Source of the DNA: Bacteroidota bacterium
GTDB lineage: Bacteria; Bacteroidota; Bacteroidia; Chitinophagales; Chitinophagaceae
DNA: 46,219 bases
Assembly: GCA_023391015.1 (NCBI GenBank)
Contig: JAEWBT010000083.1
Coordinates: 1 to 46,219, forward strand
Reading direction: 5' to 3'
This document shows, piece by piece, positions 9,601 to 16,192 of the stretch. The notes under the pieces are model-generated. The model was not told where the DNA came from, did not search any database, and worked only from the letters and a program-made list of their open reading frames with translations. The position numbers and the translations under genes were made by a program. The stretch's first letter is position 1. Each line of letters opens with the position of its first letter.

Positions 9601-9823
9601 GTTGCCTTTGCTGTTTTCGTCGGGTGCAGGTGCCAACGGCAACAAAAGCATTGCCGCCGGAGCTATTGGCGGGATGCTTGCCGGAACGCTGATTGGTGTT
9701 TTCCTCACCCCGGTTTTGTTTGTGATTTTTCAACGCCTGCAGGAGCGCGCTTCCGGAAGGCTGCGTACTCCGGATGTCGAGGATGAAACTGAACCAGAAA
9801 AGACAACCCTGACGCCAGCTTAA
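6608..9823 (+). CDS. RND efflux pump, HAE1/AcrB family
   Basis: This is the inner-membrane proton-driven multidrug exporter. The 1071 residues have the duplicated RND fold. TM1 follows FIERPVLSTVISILIVLLG and is followed by PIAQYPDISPPTVQVSANYP, the family signature at the first porter domain. The proton-relay Asp pair is intact at residues 420-421 in GIVVDDAIVVVEA. The second half carries TM10 with LLAKNAILIVEFA, which supplies the relay lysine. The C-terminus is an acidic tail. Length and motifs match AcrB/MexB rather than heavy-metal CusA, since the Met ligands are not evident. It is co-transcribed with the adaptor; the outer-membrane gene follows after 190 bases. Substrates cannot be inferred. 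Confidence 0.96.
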   Translation: MKNPKPGTPSGKKDTFLKTFIERPVLSTVISILIVLLGILGLISLPIAQYPDISPPTVQVSANYPGASADVMLKSVVVPLEEQINGVEGMSYITSSATNNGSATISVYFKVGTDPDMAAVNVQNRVSSATSQLPQEVTQSGVTVRKRQSSTLMIASIYSDNPAFDATFLQNYAEINIIPLLKRVNGVGDASSFGQYQYAMRIWLKPDVMALYGLTPADVTAALNSQNIEAAPGKFGENSSQSFQYVIKYKGRLQSTEEFENIVVKAAEGGKLLRLKDVARVELGAQDYSTIGKLNNRPVVNIGINQTPGANARDVINECKKVLGEAEKTYPAGLHNIFLVDANRFLDASIEQVLHTLVECFILVFLVIFLFLQDFRSTLIPGIAVPVSIIGTFFFLYLFNFSINLLTLFALVLAIGIVVDDAIVVVEAVHAKLEEGYTSARRASIDAMSEISGAIFSITLVMAAVFVPVAFLGGSAGVFYRQFGITLAIAILISAINALTLCPALTAVFLKPHVAADANGKKPGFMKRFQIGFNAAYDRMLGRYVASMRFLLKRKVIALVAVGVFAVALFGLMKTTPSSFVPNEDMGTVYVNIMMPPATSLERTTEVADEVAKIVRTIPEVKSSMRMAGRNFMAGNGSAYAIIFMQLQPWKERKANIEEVITELRRKTAHIREAKIFPISAPTITGFGQSGGFEFQLEDKAGSTIDEFYAVSQHFLEALNARPEIQYATTSFNPGFPQYQLDVNVERALEAGVNVNDLLRTMGAYYGSAYVSNFNEYGKQYRVMIQADTSYRASPEGLSSVFVRTANGAMAPISSFITLKRVYGPESISRFNLYTAMQVTGTPDPKYSTGQALAAIEEVAAQALPPGYGYEFSGISREEQQSGSQSAYIFALCLVFVYFILCAQYESYLLPFAVLLTLPAGLMGTFLFIKPFGIDNNIYIQISLIVLIGLLAKNAILIVEFALQRRRQGLTLFRAAVEGAEARLRPILMTSFAFIFGLLPLLFSSGAGANGNKSIAAGAIGGMLAGTLIGVFLTPVLFVIFQRLQERASGRLRTPDVEDETEPEKTTLTPA

Positions 9824-9930
9824 AGCTACTCCTTTGCCTATAATCTTTTGTTTCTCAGGCCATATTCGCCTCAGGCAGATCGGACTGTCGGCTGTTGTGG
9901 CCGAGAGCTTATCAAAGGGCCTCACATATT

Positions 9931-9958
9931 TTCCGGAAATCGGGCACATTTTCCGGAA
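9931..9958. repeat. Pair of TTCCGGAA palindromes in the pump intergenic gap
   Basis: Copies at 9931-9938 and 9951-9958 are each embedded in the same TTTTCCGGAAAT context, 20 bases apart. They fall between the pump gene and the outer-membrane gene. Confidence 0.85.
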
Positions 9959-10013
9959 ATCTCATCCTGGAACCAACCGCTGTTCCGCCTTCCAGTAAAA
10001 TACTTTTCTAATT

Positions 10014-11450
10014 GTGAATCTTTCTTTTTTTTCTAATAAAATACAACGGCTGTTGCCGGCAAGCATTTTTGCGGTGCTGGTGCTGGCCGGTTGCGGCATC
10101 ACCAAAAAATACACCCGCCCCGACGTCCTGCCAACGGAAGGAAGCCTGTATCGCGGGAGCACTGCCACTGACACAACCACCATCGCCGCCATTCCATGGA
10201 CGACCTTTTTCCCCGATCCGCAGCTCCAAAGCCTGATTCGCCGGGGCATCGACAGCAACCTGAATCTGCGCATTGCCGCCACGCGCATCGAAGCCGCTCA
10301 GGCGGCCCTGCGCCAAAGCCGCGACGCCTTCCTGCCTACGATTTCGGTAACGCCGGAAGTGCGGCGGGCACGCGGCTCGCTGGCGCAAATCCGGGCCAAC
10401 AACCCCAATGTCAATTTTCAGCCTGCTGACTACACGCTCTACAGCCTGTTGGGAAATGCCAGCTGGGAGGTTGATGTGTGGGGACGGCTGCGCAGCAACC
10501 GCCGCGCCGCCCTGGCCTCTTTTTTCCAGAGCGACGCCGCACGGCTGGCGGTGCAAACCCAACTCATCGCCGATATTGCCAACAATTACTTTGCGCTGAT
10601 GGCCTACGACCAGCAGTTGCGCATCACTCAAAGCACAATTGACAACCGGCGCAGCTTTCTTCAAACCGTTCGGGCACTCAAGGAAGCGGCTTTGCTCACC
10701 GGTGCCGACATTGCGCAAAGTGAAGCCAACCTCTACGCAGCCGAGGCCACCCTGCCGCAGCTAAAGCAAAACATTCGCGAAACCGAAAACGCCCTTTCCA
10801 TCCTGCTGGCGCTGCCACCCGATACGATTTACCGTGCCACGCTTTCGCAGCAGATCCTGACCGATTCTTTGCCGACTGGCGTTCCGGCACAGTTGCTTTC
10901 CTTCCGCCCCGACGTGATTGCCGCCGAGCAGGCGCTGCGCAATGCGTTTGAACTGACCAACGTGGCACGCACCAATTTCTATCCCCAGATTGCGCTTTCG
11001 GCCAATGGCGGTTTTGCCACGGCCAATACACTCACCGGCTTTTTCAACAACACTTTTTATGGCGCGTTGATCGCCGGTGCCACTGCGCCGATTTTGAACC
11101 GCGGGCTGTTCCGGCAGCAATACCGCACGGCCCGGGCGCAGCAGGAAGAAGCCTACCTCCGATTTAAGAACGTGGTGCTGGTCGCCGGTCAGGAAGTCAG
11201 CAATGCTTTGTTTTCCCGCCAGATGGCCGCTGAAAAAGCGGCTGCCCGCACCCGGCAAATAGCCGCGTTGCTGCGTGCCGTGGACTATACCAAGAAGCTC
11301 CTGGACTACGGCCCGAACATTAATTATAATGACGTGCTTTTATCCGAGCAAAACCTGTTATCTGCCCAGCTCGCCGGTGTGAACGATACGCTGCAAAACC
11401 TGCAATCGCGGGTGAGCCTGTACCGGGCGCTGGGCGGCGGGTGGCAGTAG
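10014..11450 (+). CDS. RND efflux outer-membrane lipoprotein (NodT/OprM family)
   Basis: This is the outer-membrane exit duct for the pump encoded just upstream. I take the GTG at 10014 as start; it gives a lipoprotein signal with lipobox LVLAGC (Cys27). The family's N-terminal KKYTRPDV, PWTTFFPDPQLQSLIRRGI and NLNLRIAATRIEAAQAALRQ follow. The typical mid-protein NASWEVDVWGRLRSNRRAA and the second repeat SFRPDVIAAEQALRNAFELT, FYPQIALSANGGF are all present. It ends YRALGGGWQ, the family terminus. Length 478 aa is usual. The 190-base gap from the pump gene holds two TTCCGGAA palindromes and no clear promoter, so co-transcription is likely but unproven. Confidence 0.94.
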   Translation: MNLSFFSNKIQRLLPASIFAVLVLAGCGITKKYTRPDVLPTEGSLYRGSTATDTTTIAAIPWTTFFPDPQLQSLIRRGIDSNLNLRIAATRIEAAQAALRQSRDAFLPTISVTPEVRRARGSLAQIRANNPNVNFQPADYTLYSLLGNASWEVDVWGRLRSNRRAALASFFQSDAARLAVQTQLIADIANNYFALMAYDQQLRITQSTIDNRRSFLQTVRALKEAALLTGADIAQSEANLYAAEATLPQLKQNIRETENALSILLALPPDTIYRATLSQQILTDSLPTGVPAQLLSFRPDVIAAEQALRNAFELTNVARTNFYPQIALSANGGFATANTLTGFFNNTFYGALIAGATAPILNRGLFRQQYRTARAQQEEAYLRFKNVVLVAGQEVSNALFSRQMAAEKAAARTRQIAALLRAVDYTKKLLDYGPNINYNDVLLSEQNLLSAQLAGVNDTLQNLQSRVSLYRALGGGWQ

Positions 11451-11762
11451 AGAAGGGATTAGGGTTTTGTAGAGAAAAGGCATGCCTTGTCTCTATAGGC
11501 TTATATTTAAAAACATTGTATGAATGTTTGGACTCTTTGTAAAAGCTATGCTTCCTGCCTGGCCTTTACAAAGCGGGGCGCTTGTGCATCAGAAAGGCTT
11601 ATCTTTATGTTCGATGGCTGCTCTTTCACCTTTTGTTTCCGGAAATTTCCGGCCGCTCTGCATAGTGTTTTTTGGGTTCGGCAAAGGCAGAAGCCTCTGC
11701 CGCCAGTATAGACAATTCTTTATTTCAGACTTGCTTGGGTAGGTACACTATATTTCCGGAAA
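11451..11762 (+). other. Gene-free stretch after the efflux operon
   Basis: Several overlapping ORFs of 60-75 codons exist (for example 11520-11711 and 11524-11742), but none resembles a protein family. They read through TTCCGGAA copies at 11637 and 11754. I see no strong terminator after the outer-membrane gene. Confidence 0.5.
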
Positions 11763-11960
11763 ATGCGGCAGAAGAATGTTTATCAAGACGGCGACGAAGG
11801 CGGGAGCCCTCGCCGAACCACAAATGTCATCGCTACGCCGAACGGGGGTCAACCAAATATGCGCTCACAAGGCAGACACGGGAAGAATGATCCAAGTGGT
11901 CAGAAGGCGGATAAAGAGCAGCAAATATTTAATCAAGTTTACCAAAGAGGTATGCGATGA
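11763..11960 (+). CDS. Possible small hydrophilic protein, 65 aa, doubtful
   Basis: The ORF begins directly after a TTCCGGAAA palindrome. It encodes a Gly/Asn/Gln/Arg-rich, probably unstructured peptide (YQDGDEGGSPRRTTNVIATP, later HGKNDPSGQKADKEQQIFNQ). Its stop overlaps the ATG of the following gene as ATGA, the arrangement of translationally coupled pairs. That is the only positive sign. No family is recognised, and another frame is open over the same bases (11776-12000). It could be a remnant of a longer gene or chance. Confidence 0.25.
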   Translation: MRQKNVYQDGDEGGSPRRTTNVIATPNGGQPNMRSQGRHGKNDPSGQKADKEQQIFNQVYQRGMR

Positions 11961-12631
11961 AATATCTATTGATAGTATTGATAATTATAATAGAATGTAA
12001 AGCTAGCGAGGCTCAATGCTCGGCTAGATTTACATCCCCGATGCTTAGGGATATCTATCATCAGACATCAAAGAACATCCTGCTTTGGCGGGCAAACTAT
12101 GCTATTAGGTATCTGCATTATGGGATGACCCCAGATTACTTTTTAGTAGGGGATCCAGATCTCCTACTAAAAATATTGCCGGATGATAGTTGTTGTATAG
12201 CTTTGAATATTAAGCCTTTGAACAAAAATTATGAAAGGTTTCAGCTCTACGACATTTCCAAAGAATTGGATATGTATTGGTGTCCCAGTACAAATCGCCA
12301 AATAGATTTCCCGCCTTACGATCTTGACACTAAGTTCTTGGTTGGCTATGATTCGCTTACCAGAGAGATGCTGTTTATCAGCGGTCACTTCTTTCATTCT
12401 AATATGCTAGGGATTTTCTACATGAAGGAAAAGAGTCTTTCTGATAGTAGTATGATATCTTACCTAAATCTGGTGTTTTATTATAGATCGCCCCAGCGCA
12501 TAACCGTATTAAAACATCGTCTTCGGTATGCTGTATTCAGAATTGACTATGCTGACAAGTCATATACGATAATAAGGCTGTATAGGGAATACCAAGGGAA
12601 GAAAAAGCGCTTCTTGGGCTTCTTTAGATAG
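11957..12631 (+). CDS. AT-rich orphan secreted protein of unknown function, 224 aa
   Basis: I do not recognise this protein. It begins with a clear signal peptide (MKYLLIVLIIIIECKASEAQ, cleavage after SEA), so it is exported. The mature part of about 205 residues has no repeats or membrane helices. It contains PDYFLVGDPDLLLKILPDD, two adjacent Cys in DDSCCIALNIKP, a later single Cys (YWCPSTNRQ), a His-Phe-rich segment (ISGHFFHSNMLGIFYM) and a basic C-terminus (YQGKKKRFLGFFR). The coding DNA is visibly more AT-rich than its neighbours and uses ATA, TTA and AGA-type codons that are rare in flanking genes. This suggests recent transfer. No TTCCGGAA copy lies within it, unlike most genes around it. 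Position 11957 is the best start because of the signal peptide. Confidence 0.7.
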   Translation: MKYLLIVLIIIIECKASEAQCSARFTSPMLRDIYHQTSKNILLWRANYAIRYLHYGMTPDYFLVGDPDLLLKILPDDSCCIALNIKPLNKNYERFQLYDISKELDMYWCPSTNRQIDFPPYDLDTKFLVGYDSLTREMLFISGHFFHSNMLGIFYMKEKSLSDSSMISYLNLVFYYRSPQRITVLKHRLRYAVFRIDYADKSYTIIRLYREYQGKKKRFLGFFR

Positions 12632-12808
12632 TTTTGAGCATGTGTTAGTTCAGGGCTGGTTGAGTATTATGGGCATTTTGCGTAGCACTATCCCTAGCTC
12701 AGCGTAGCGTTCGTTAGCTGTTCGGCCAAGGCCCCCCGCTCGGCGTAGCGCCCTTGTAGTTGTTAAGCGAAAGTTCCCGCCTTCTTTTCAGCGTCTTATC
12801 TTCACGCT
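12632..12808. other. Intergenic stretch with short direct repeats
   Basis: A 13-base direct repeat GCTCRGCGTAGCG occurs at 12697-12709 and 12738-12750, with a related TTGCGTAGC at about 12678. It lies just after the AT-rich orphan gene. It could be a remnant of a repeat element or a recombination scar; nothing else is recognisable. Confidence 0.45.
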
Positions 12809-13333
12809 ATGGCTTTTATTTCCGGAAATTTCCGGTCTTCGCGAGCGGTGGCGGCGCAGGCGCGAGTTCGTCAGTACTACGGTGCCAATGGGCCGGATTA
12901 CTACCCGTTGCTGGACTGGCGGGAAGTGGAAGGCAGTGGGGAGCAGGAGTTGCAGATCCCTATTGACCGGGAGCGGGTGGCCAGCGGTGGTCGGACGTAT
13001 GTAGAGTGGCGTTTTGCGCGTCGGGGTGGCGGCAAGTTTGATGAACAATCGTTAGTATCTTTGGAGGCGTTGGCAGTGGATCGTACCCGGTGGGGCTGGT
13101 ATACCCGCACGGTGCTGTCCTGTGAGCAGGAAGATACCTACCGGTTCGGGCATGAAGGTTGCGCTCCGAAAACGAAAACCGGGTTTAAGAAGCCAAAACC
13201 GGTCGTTTCCGGAAACCAAAGTTGCTCACCGGAGCCCGTACCTTTGCCGGCCCCGCAAAAGATTTTACGTACATTTCTTTCCAAAACACTCCTACACCTA
13301 TTGCCCCATGAGCACTTCTACCATTCAAATTGA
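12809..13333 (+). CDS. Hypothetical protein, possibly truncated or decayed
   Basis: No family is recognised. Residues 1-118 look protein-like, with aromatic and charged segments (DYYPLLDWREVEGSGEQELQ, RTYVEWRFARRGGGKFDEQS, RTRWGWYTRTVLSCEQEDTY) and codon use like the rest of the genome. The last 55 or so residues (from PKTKTGFKKPKP) read through a TTCCGGAA copy, the probable promoter of gldC and the first 26 bases of gldC itself. They are unlikely to be a conserved domain. The start lies just before a TTTCCGGAAATTTCCGG doublet, which encodes ISGNFRS. It may be a real small protein with a spurious tail, or a gene whose end was lost. Confidence 0.4.
   Translation: MAFISGNFRSSRAVAAQARVRQYYGANGPDYYPLLDWREVEGSGEQELQIPIDRERVASGGRTYVEWRFARRGGGKFDEQSLVSLEALAVDRTRWGWYTRTVLSCEQEDTYRFGHEGCAPKTKTGFKKPKPVVSGNQSCSPEPVPLPAPQKILRTFLSKTLLHLLPHEHFYHSN
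13239..13246 (+). promoter_or_regulatory. -7 box TACCTTTG upstream of gldC
   Basis: This exact TAnnTTTG match ends 61 bases before the gldC ATG. It lies inside the tail of the doubtful ORF 12809-13333, which argues that the tail is not coding. Confidence 0.55.
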
Positions 13334-13658
13334 GGTTACCCGCGACGAGGCCCAGATGATTGACAGCATTCGCTGGATGGCACCCGATGGCGGCGTGGAA
13401 AATTTTCAGGATTCCAAAGCGGCTTTTCTTGGCTTGTGGGACGGTGCCGCCCGTGAGAGCCTGCGCATCGACCTGTGGACCGGCAAGATGATGGTGGATG
13501 AAATGAACGATTTCCTGTACCAAACCATCATGGGCCTGGCCGATACCTACGTCCGGGCCACGCGAAACGGGGCACTGGCGGAGGAAATGAAAACCTTTGC
13601 CAAAGAGTTTCACCGCAAAGCGTCTGCCGCTCTCGAAGCCGAGAACAATGCCTCCTAA
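13308..13658 (+). CDS. gldC: Gliding motility protein GldC
   Basis: This 116-residue cytoplasmic protein belongs to the GldC family, first defined by gliding mutants of Flavobacterium johnsoniae, where loss reduces gliding without abolishing it. The diagnostic stretches are IRWMAPDGGVENFQDSKAAF, LGLWDGAARESLRIDLWTGK, MMVDEMNDFLYQTIMGLADT and YVRATRNG. I choose ATG 13308, which matches the usual N-terminus (MSTSTIQIEVTRDEAQMI) and length; a longer in-frame ORF from 13122 reads through the intergenic region. It is monocistronic and ends at a strong hairpin. Its presence with gldJ, porU, porV and porP supports a working type IX/gliding apparatus. Confidence 0.88.
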   Translation: MSTSTIQIEVTRDEAQMIDSIRWMAPDGGVENFQDSKAAFLGLWDGAARESLRIDLWTGKMMVDEMNDFLYQTIMGLADTYVRATRNGALAEEMKTFAKEFHRKASAALEAENNAS

Positions 13659-13716
13659 TCCTTCTTTTATTTCCCGGAAAAATCGCCTTTCAGAAGGCTG
13701 GATTTCCGGAAATAGC

Positions 13717-13760
13717 AACAGGCTGGAAATGCGCTAAGAAGCGCTTCCAGCCTGTTTTAA
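13717..13760 (+). terminator. Strong terminator after gldC
   Basis: Twelve-base arms AACAGGCTGGAA (13717-13728) and TTCCAGCCTGTT (13745-13756) enclose a loop with its own GCGCT/AGCGC pairing, then TTTTAA. It lies between the convergent ends of gldC and the small gene at 13782, so it may serve both. Confidence 0.85.
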
Positions 13761-13781
13761 ATTGAAGAGGAAAGGGAGAAT

Positions 13782-13994
13782 TTACTCTTCGACCGGGCCG
13801 GTTTGCGGCAGATCTTCCAGCGGCTTTTCTTCTTTGAGGGTTTCGCGGTCTTCTTCGCTGGGCGAAAAAGCGTCGCCGAGGCCTTCAAAAACATTACCGG
13901 CAATTTCGCGGGCCTGTGGGTCCGTAGCACGGGTGGGTTGCGCCGGGTTAGCGTCCTGTGGATGTTCGTCCGGATTTTGTGGATTCGGATTCAT
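13782..13994 (-). CDS. Small acidic, proline-rich hypothetical protein, 70 aa
   Basis: The minus-strand ORF runs from ATG 13994 to the stop at 13782. The product is very hydrophilic, starts MNPNPQNPDEHPQDANPAQP and ends acidic (LKEEKPLEDLPQTGPVEE), with a central IAGNVFEGLGDAFSPSEEDR. It is probably disordered and cytoplasmic. Short proteins of this kind are common in Bacteroidota, but I know no function. Support comes from its isolated position between two hairpins, normal codon use and lack of alternative frames. The next gene on the same strand (YtxH-like, another probable stress protein) is separated by a terminator. Confidence 0.6.
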   Translation of the reverse strand: MNPNPQNPDEHPQDANPAQPTRATDPQAREIAGNVFEGLGDAFSPSEEDRETLKEEKPLEDLPQTGPVEE

Positions 13995-14024
13995 AGCTAA
14001 ATAGATTTTATAATACTAAGAGAA

Positions 14025-14062
14025 AAAGGTTGCAAAAAGAGGACTTTCTTTCCGCAACCTTT
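14025..14062 (-). terminator. Terminator downstream of the YtxH-like gene
   Basis: Inverted repeat AAAGGTTGC (14025-14033) and GCAACCTTT (14054-14062) is followed on the minus strand by TTTTTCTC. Confidence 0.7.
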
Positions 14063-14118
14063 GGTATAATAAGGTTTAGATAAGGTGACTGCGGTCAGGT
14101 GCAGCAATCAGCACTGAA

Positions 14119-14448
14119 TTAGCAGACCTTTTCCTTACCTTTTTCGTACAGTTTTTCGCCTTTTTTATAGACTTTCTCGCCGCGCTCTTTGGTTTCATCC
14201 CAGGCGGTTTCAAAGCGGTCGCGCACTTCGTCAGTCAGGTGCTCTACTTCTTTCATGAAGCGTTTTTTCAGCGAAGCAAATTTATCGCTGGCTTCTTCGC
14301 CCCAGTCGCTGATGTCGTCTCCCCAGTCTCCGGCTTTGGATTTGGCGGCTTTGCGCATTTCCTTGCCTTTATCGGTGGTGAATAGCAGGACGGCGGCAGT
14401 ACCCAGGGCCAGCAGCGCCAGCGCCTTTACGTTGGTTTTAGGTTTCAT
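14119..14448 (-). CDS. YtxH-domain-like membrane protein
   Basis: The start at ATG 14448 gives a 109-residue protein with a short N-terminal membrane anchor (VKALALLALGTAAVLLFT, residues about 7-25). A long charged, helical, repetitive tail follows (KGKEMRKAAKSKAGDWGDDI, later KERGEKVYKKGEKLYEKGKE). The GTAAVLLFTTDKGKEMRKAA junction is the YtxH-type signature seen in general-stress proteins. An upstream in-frame ATG (14496) would add 16 residues that weaken the anchor pattern. The tail resembles LEA/apolipoprotein-like amphipathic helices. The exact function is unknown; a role in envelope or osmotic stress is inferred from the family. Confidence 0.75.
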   Translation of the reverse strand: MKPKTNVKALALLALGTAAVLLFTTDKGKEMRKAAKSKAGDWGDDISDWGEEASDKFASLKKRFMKEVEHLTDEVRDRFETAWDETKERGEKVYKKGEKLYEKGKEKVC

Positions 14449-14525
14449 GTTGCTTGTTTTAAAAAGAGAAAAGATGGTTTTTCTTTCTGTTTCCAAAACT
14501 ATGCCAGCACTTCAGGCAGCTTTGC

Positions 14526-15206
14526 TTACCGCCCTTTCCGGAAAAAAAGCGCCGTTTTCTTGATATAGCTAAACAATTCGTACTCGTTCCAGGCCCGCAC
14601 CGCCTCGTAAGGAGGGCGAAACTGATTCCGGTAAGCAATCAGGCTGTCGCCTTTCAACCCGGTAATGGCTGTGATGCGCTTTTCGGAAAAATGATAATCC
14701 ACATAACGCAGTTCTTCATTGCGCTGATACTCTTCCTGAAACGCCCATATCTTCCGCCGCGAAGGGCTGAGTGCCAGAAACGGATCCTGAAATTTATCGG
14801 CATCCGAGAGGCGACCCACGCGTAGCGGTGCCTGATACATCTCGGCATAGCGGGTACTGTCTCTTTTATAATCCTCAAACTGCTTGCGGATGGTAACCTC
14901 GTCCAGTTCAATGGCGCCTTTATCCAGCACAATCCGGAAAAAAGAAGGGACGGTGCCCATCGGAATACGCAGCCGCTTGGTTTTGTAGCCCAGTCGCCGG
15001 AACTCCACCAACTGCCCTTTTTCTGCCCCAATGGCAAACGCACCGGTGCTATCGGTTGTAGTGCCGGAATTGGTGTAGATATTTTGAATCACCACGTTGC
15101 CCAGCGCCTTGCCGTCCTGCCCATCGCTTACCGTACCCCGGATGCTTTGCTGGGCAAGGCCGGGAAGCGCGGTGAAAAGAAAAAAAAGAAAGACAAGGCA
15201 GCGCAT
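14526..15206 (-). CDS. Exported protein with carboxypeptidase-regulatory-like (beta-sandwich) domain
   Basis: The start at ATG 15206 gives a signal peptide (MRCLVFLFFLFTALPGLAQQ). A CarboxypepD_reg-like domain follows (IRGTVSDGQDGKALGNVVIQ, then TTTDSTGAFAIGAEKGQLVE and LGYKTKRLRI). About 110 residues then make up a charged C-terminal region (DEVTIRKQFEDYKRDSTRYA, EYQRNEELRYVDYHFSEKRI) that I do not recognise. The longer ORF start at 15329 would put 41 charged residues before the signal peptide and is rejected. Such periplasmic or surface proteins are abundant in Bacteroidota, and similar domains form the N-terminus of SusC/TonB receptors, but no beta-barrel follows here. Function unknown. 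Confidence 0.8.
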   Translation of the reverse strand: MRCLVFLFFLFTALPGLAQQSIRGTVSDGQDGKALGNVVIQNIYTNSGTTTDSTGAFAIGAEKGQLVEFRRLGYKTKRLRIPMGTVPSFFRIVLDKGAIELDEVTIRKQFEDYKRDSTRYAEMYQAPLRVGRLSDADKFQDPFLALSPSRRKIWAFQEEYQRNEELRYVDYHFSEKRITAITGLKGDSLIAYRNQFRPPYEAVRAWNEYELFSYIKKTALFFRKGR

Positions 15207-15309
15207 AGAATACCGGTTAAAAATAAGCGGGCGCGCGTGTGCCGGGCTGTTAAAAAAAGGCCGCACCGGTTTTCCGGAATTTTTCCTGTTTGGAAATCCA
15301 GATGCTTTC

Positions 15310-15993
15310 TCAGAGAACCGACGCGCCACCGTCCACGTGCAATACCTGCCCGGTAACCCAGGCCGATTCGGGCGAAAGCAGATAGACCGCCGCTGCCGCC
15401 AGGTCTTCCGGCTGCCCCACGCGTTTCATCGGATTGAGCGCACTCATTTTCTCTATTTTCTCATCGCTGTTCAGCATGGCCCCGGCCAGCGGCGTTTGGG
15501 TGAGCGAGGGCGCAATGCAGTTCACCCGGATTTTCGGGGCCAGTTCCGCCGCGAGCGCTTTGGTGAGCCCTTCCAGTGCGGCTTTGTGCGTGGAAATGAG
15601 GGCGTGAAATGGGTAGCCTTTTTGCGCCGCCACACTGGAAAAGAACACCACCGATGCCTGGGCGGATTTGCGTAAGGCAGGTAAAGCCTGCCGCACGGCT
15701 TTCACCGCACCGAGCACCTGAAGCTGATAATCTTTGATGAAATCTTCATCAGAAAACCGACCGAAAGGCTTGAGGTTAATAGCGCCGGGGCAATACACCA
15801 ACCCGTCCAGAATTTCCGGAATTTGAAGCCCGCTGAAATCATCCGACAGCACGTCAAATTGCTGGGCTTTCACCTGCGGGTTGGCTATTTCGCCTGTGTT
15901 GAAAGTACCGTAAACCGTGTTTTGAGACGAAAGCCGGTTGGCCAGCGCGCTACCAATGCCGGAAGACGCGCCGATAATCAGATAGGAAGCCAT
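15310..15993 (-). CDS. Short-chain dehydrogenase/reductase lacking the catalytic tyrosine
   Basis: This is a classical SDR fold of 227 residues. The NAD(P)-binding TGxxxGIG appears as IGASSGIG at 7-14, a CPGA replaces NNAG at about 69-72, and the C-terminal half carries VNCIAPSLTQTPLA. The catalytic Ser is present (Ser120 in FFSSVAAQ) and so is the Lys (Lys137 in ISTHKAAL). The position where YxxxK has its Tyr, 13 residues after the Ser, is Ile133. The enzyme either uses another residue (Tyr127 is near) or is not a standard oxidoreductase. It is complete with no frameshift. The neighbours give no pathway clue. Confidence 0.9.
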   Translation of the reverse strand: MASYLIIGASSGIGSALANRLSSQNTVYGTFNTGEIANPQVKAQQFDVLSDDFSGLQIPEILDGLVYCPGAINLKPFGRFSDEDFIKDYQLQVLGAVKAVRQALPALRKSAQASVVFFSSVAAQKGYPFHALISTHKAALEGLTKALAAELAPKIRVNCIAPSLTQTPLAGAMLNSDEKIEKMSALNPMKRVGQPEDLAAAAVYLLSPESAWVTGQVLHVDGGASVL

Positions 15994-16139
15994 GAAGCGG
16001 AAAAAATTAGGGTTAAAACTTTTGGCTTAAAAAGTCTTAACCCTAAAATCGCTCTAAAGGTTGAAAAGCAACTCGGCTTTATTTGACATTATAAGTGCCG
16101 GTGAAATCACCTGTTCTTCACCGCATCAGGTACCCAGAT

Positions 16140-16169
16140 TTCCGGAAATGAGGTGTTGATTTTCCGGAA
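16140..16169. repeat. Pair of TTCCGGAA palindromes
   Basis: Copies at 16140-16147 and 16162-16169 lie between the SDR and PhnA genes, the only notable content of that 199-base gap. Confidence 0.8.
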
Positions 16170-16192
16170 ATCTGAAGCTGTTAACGGGCCTG

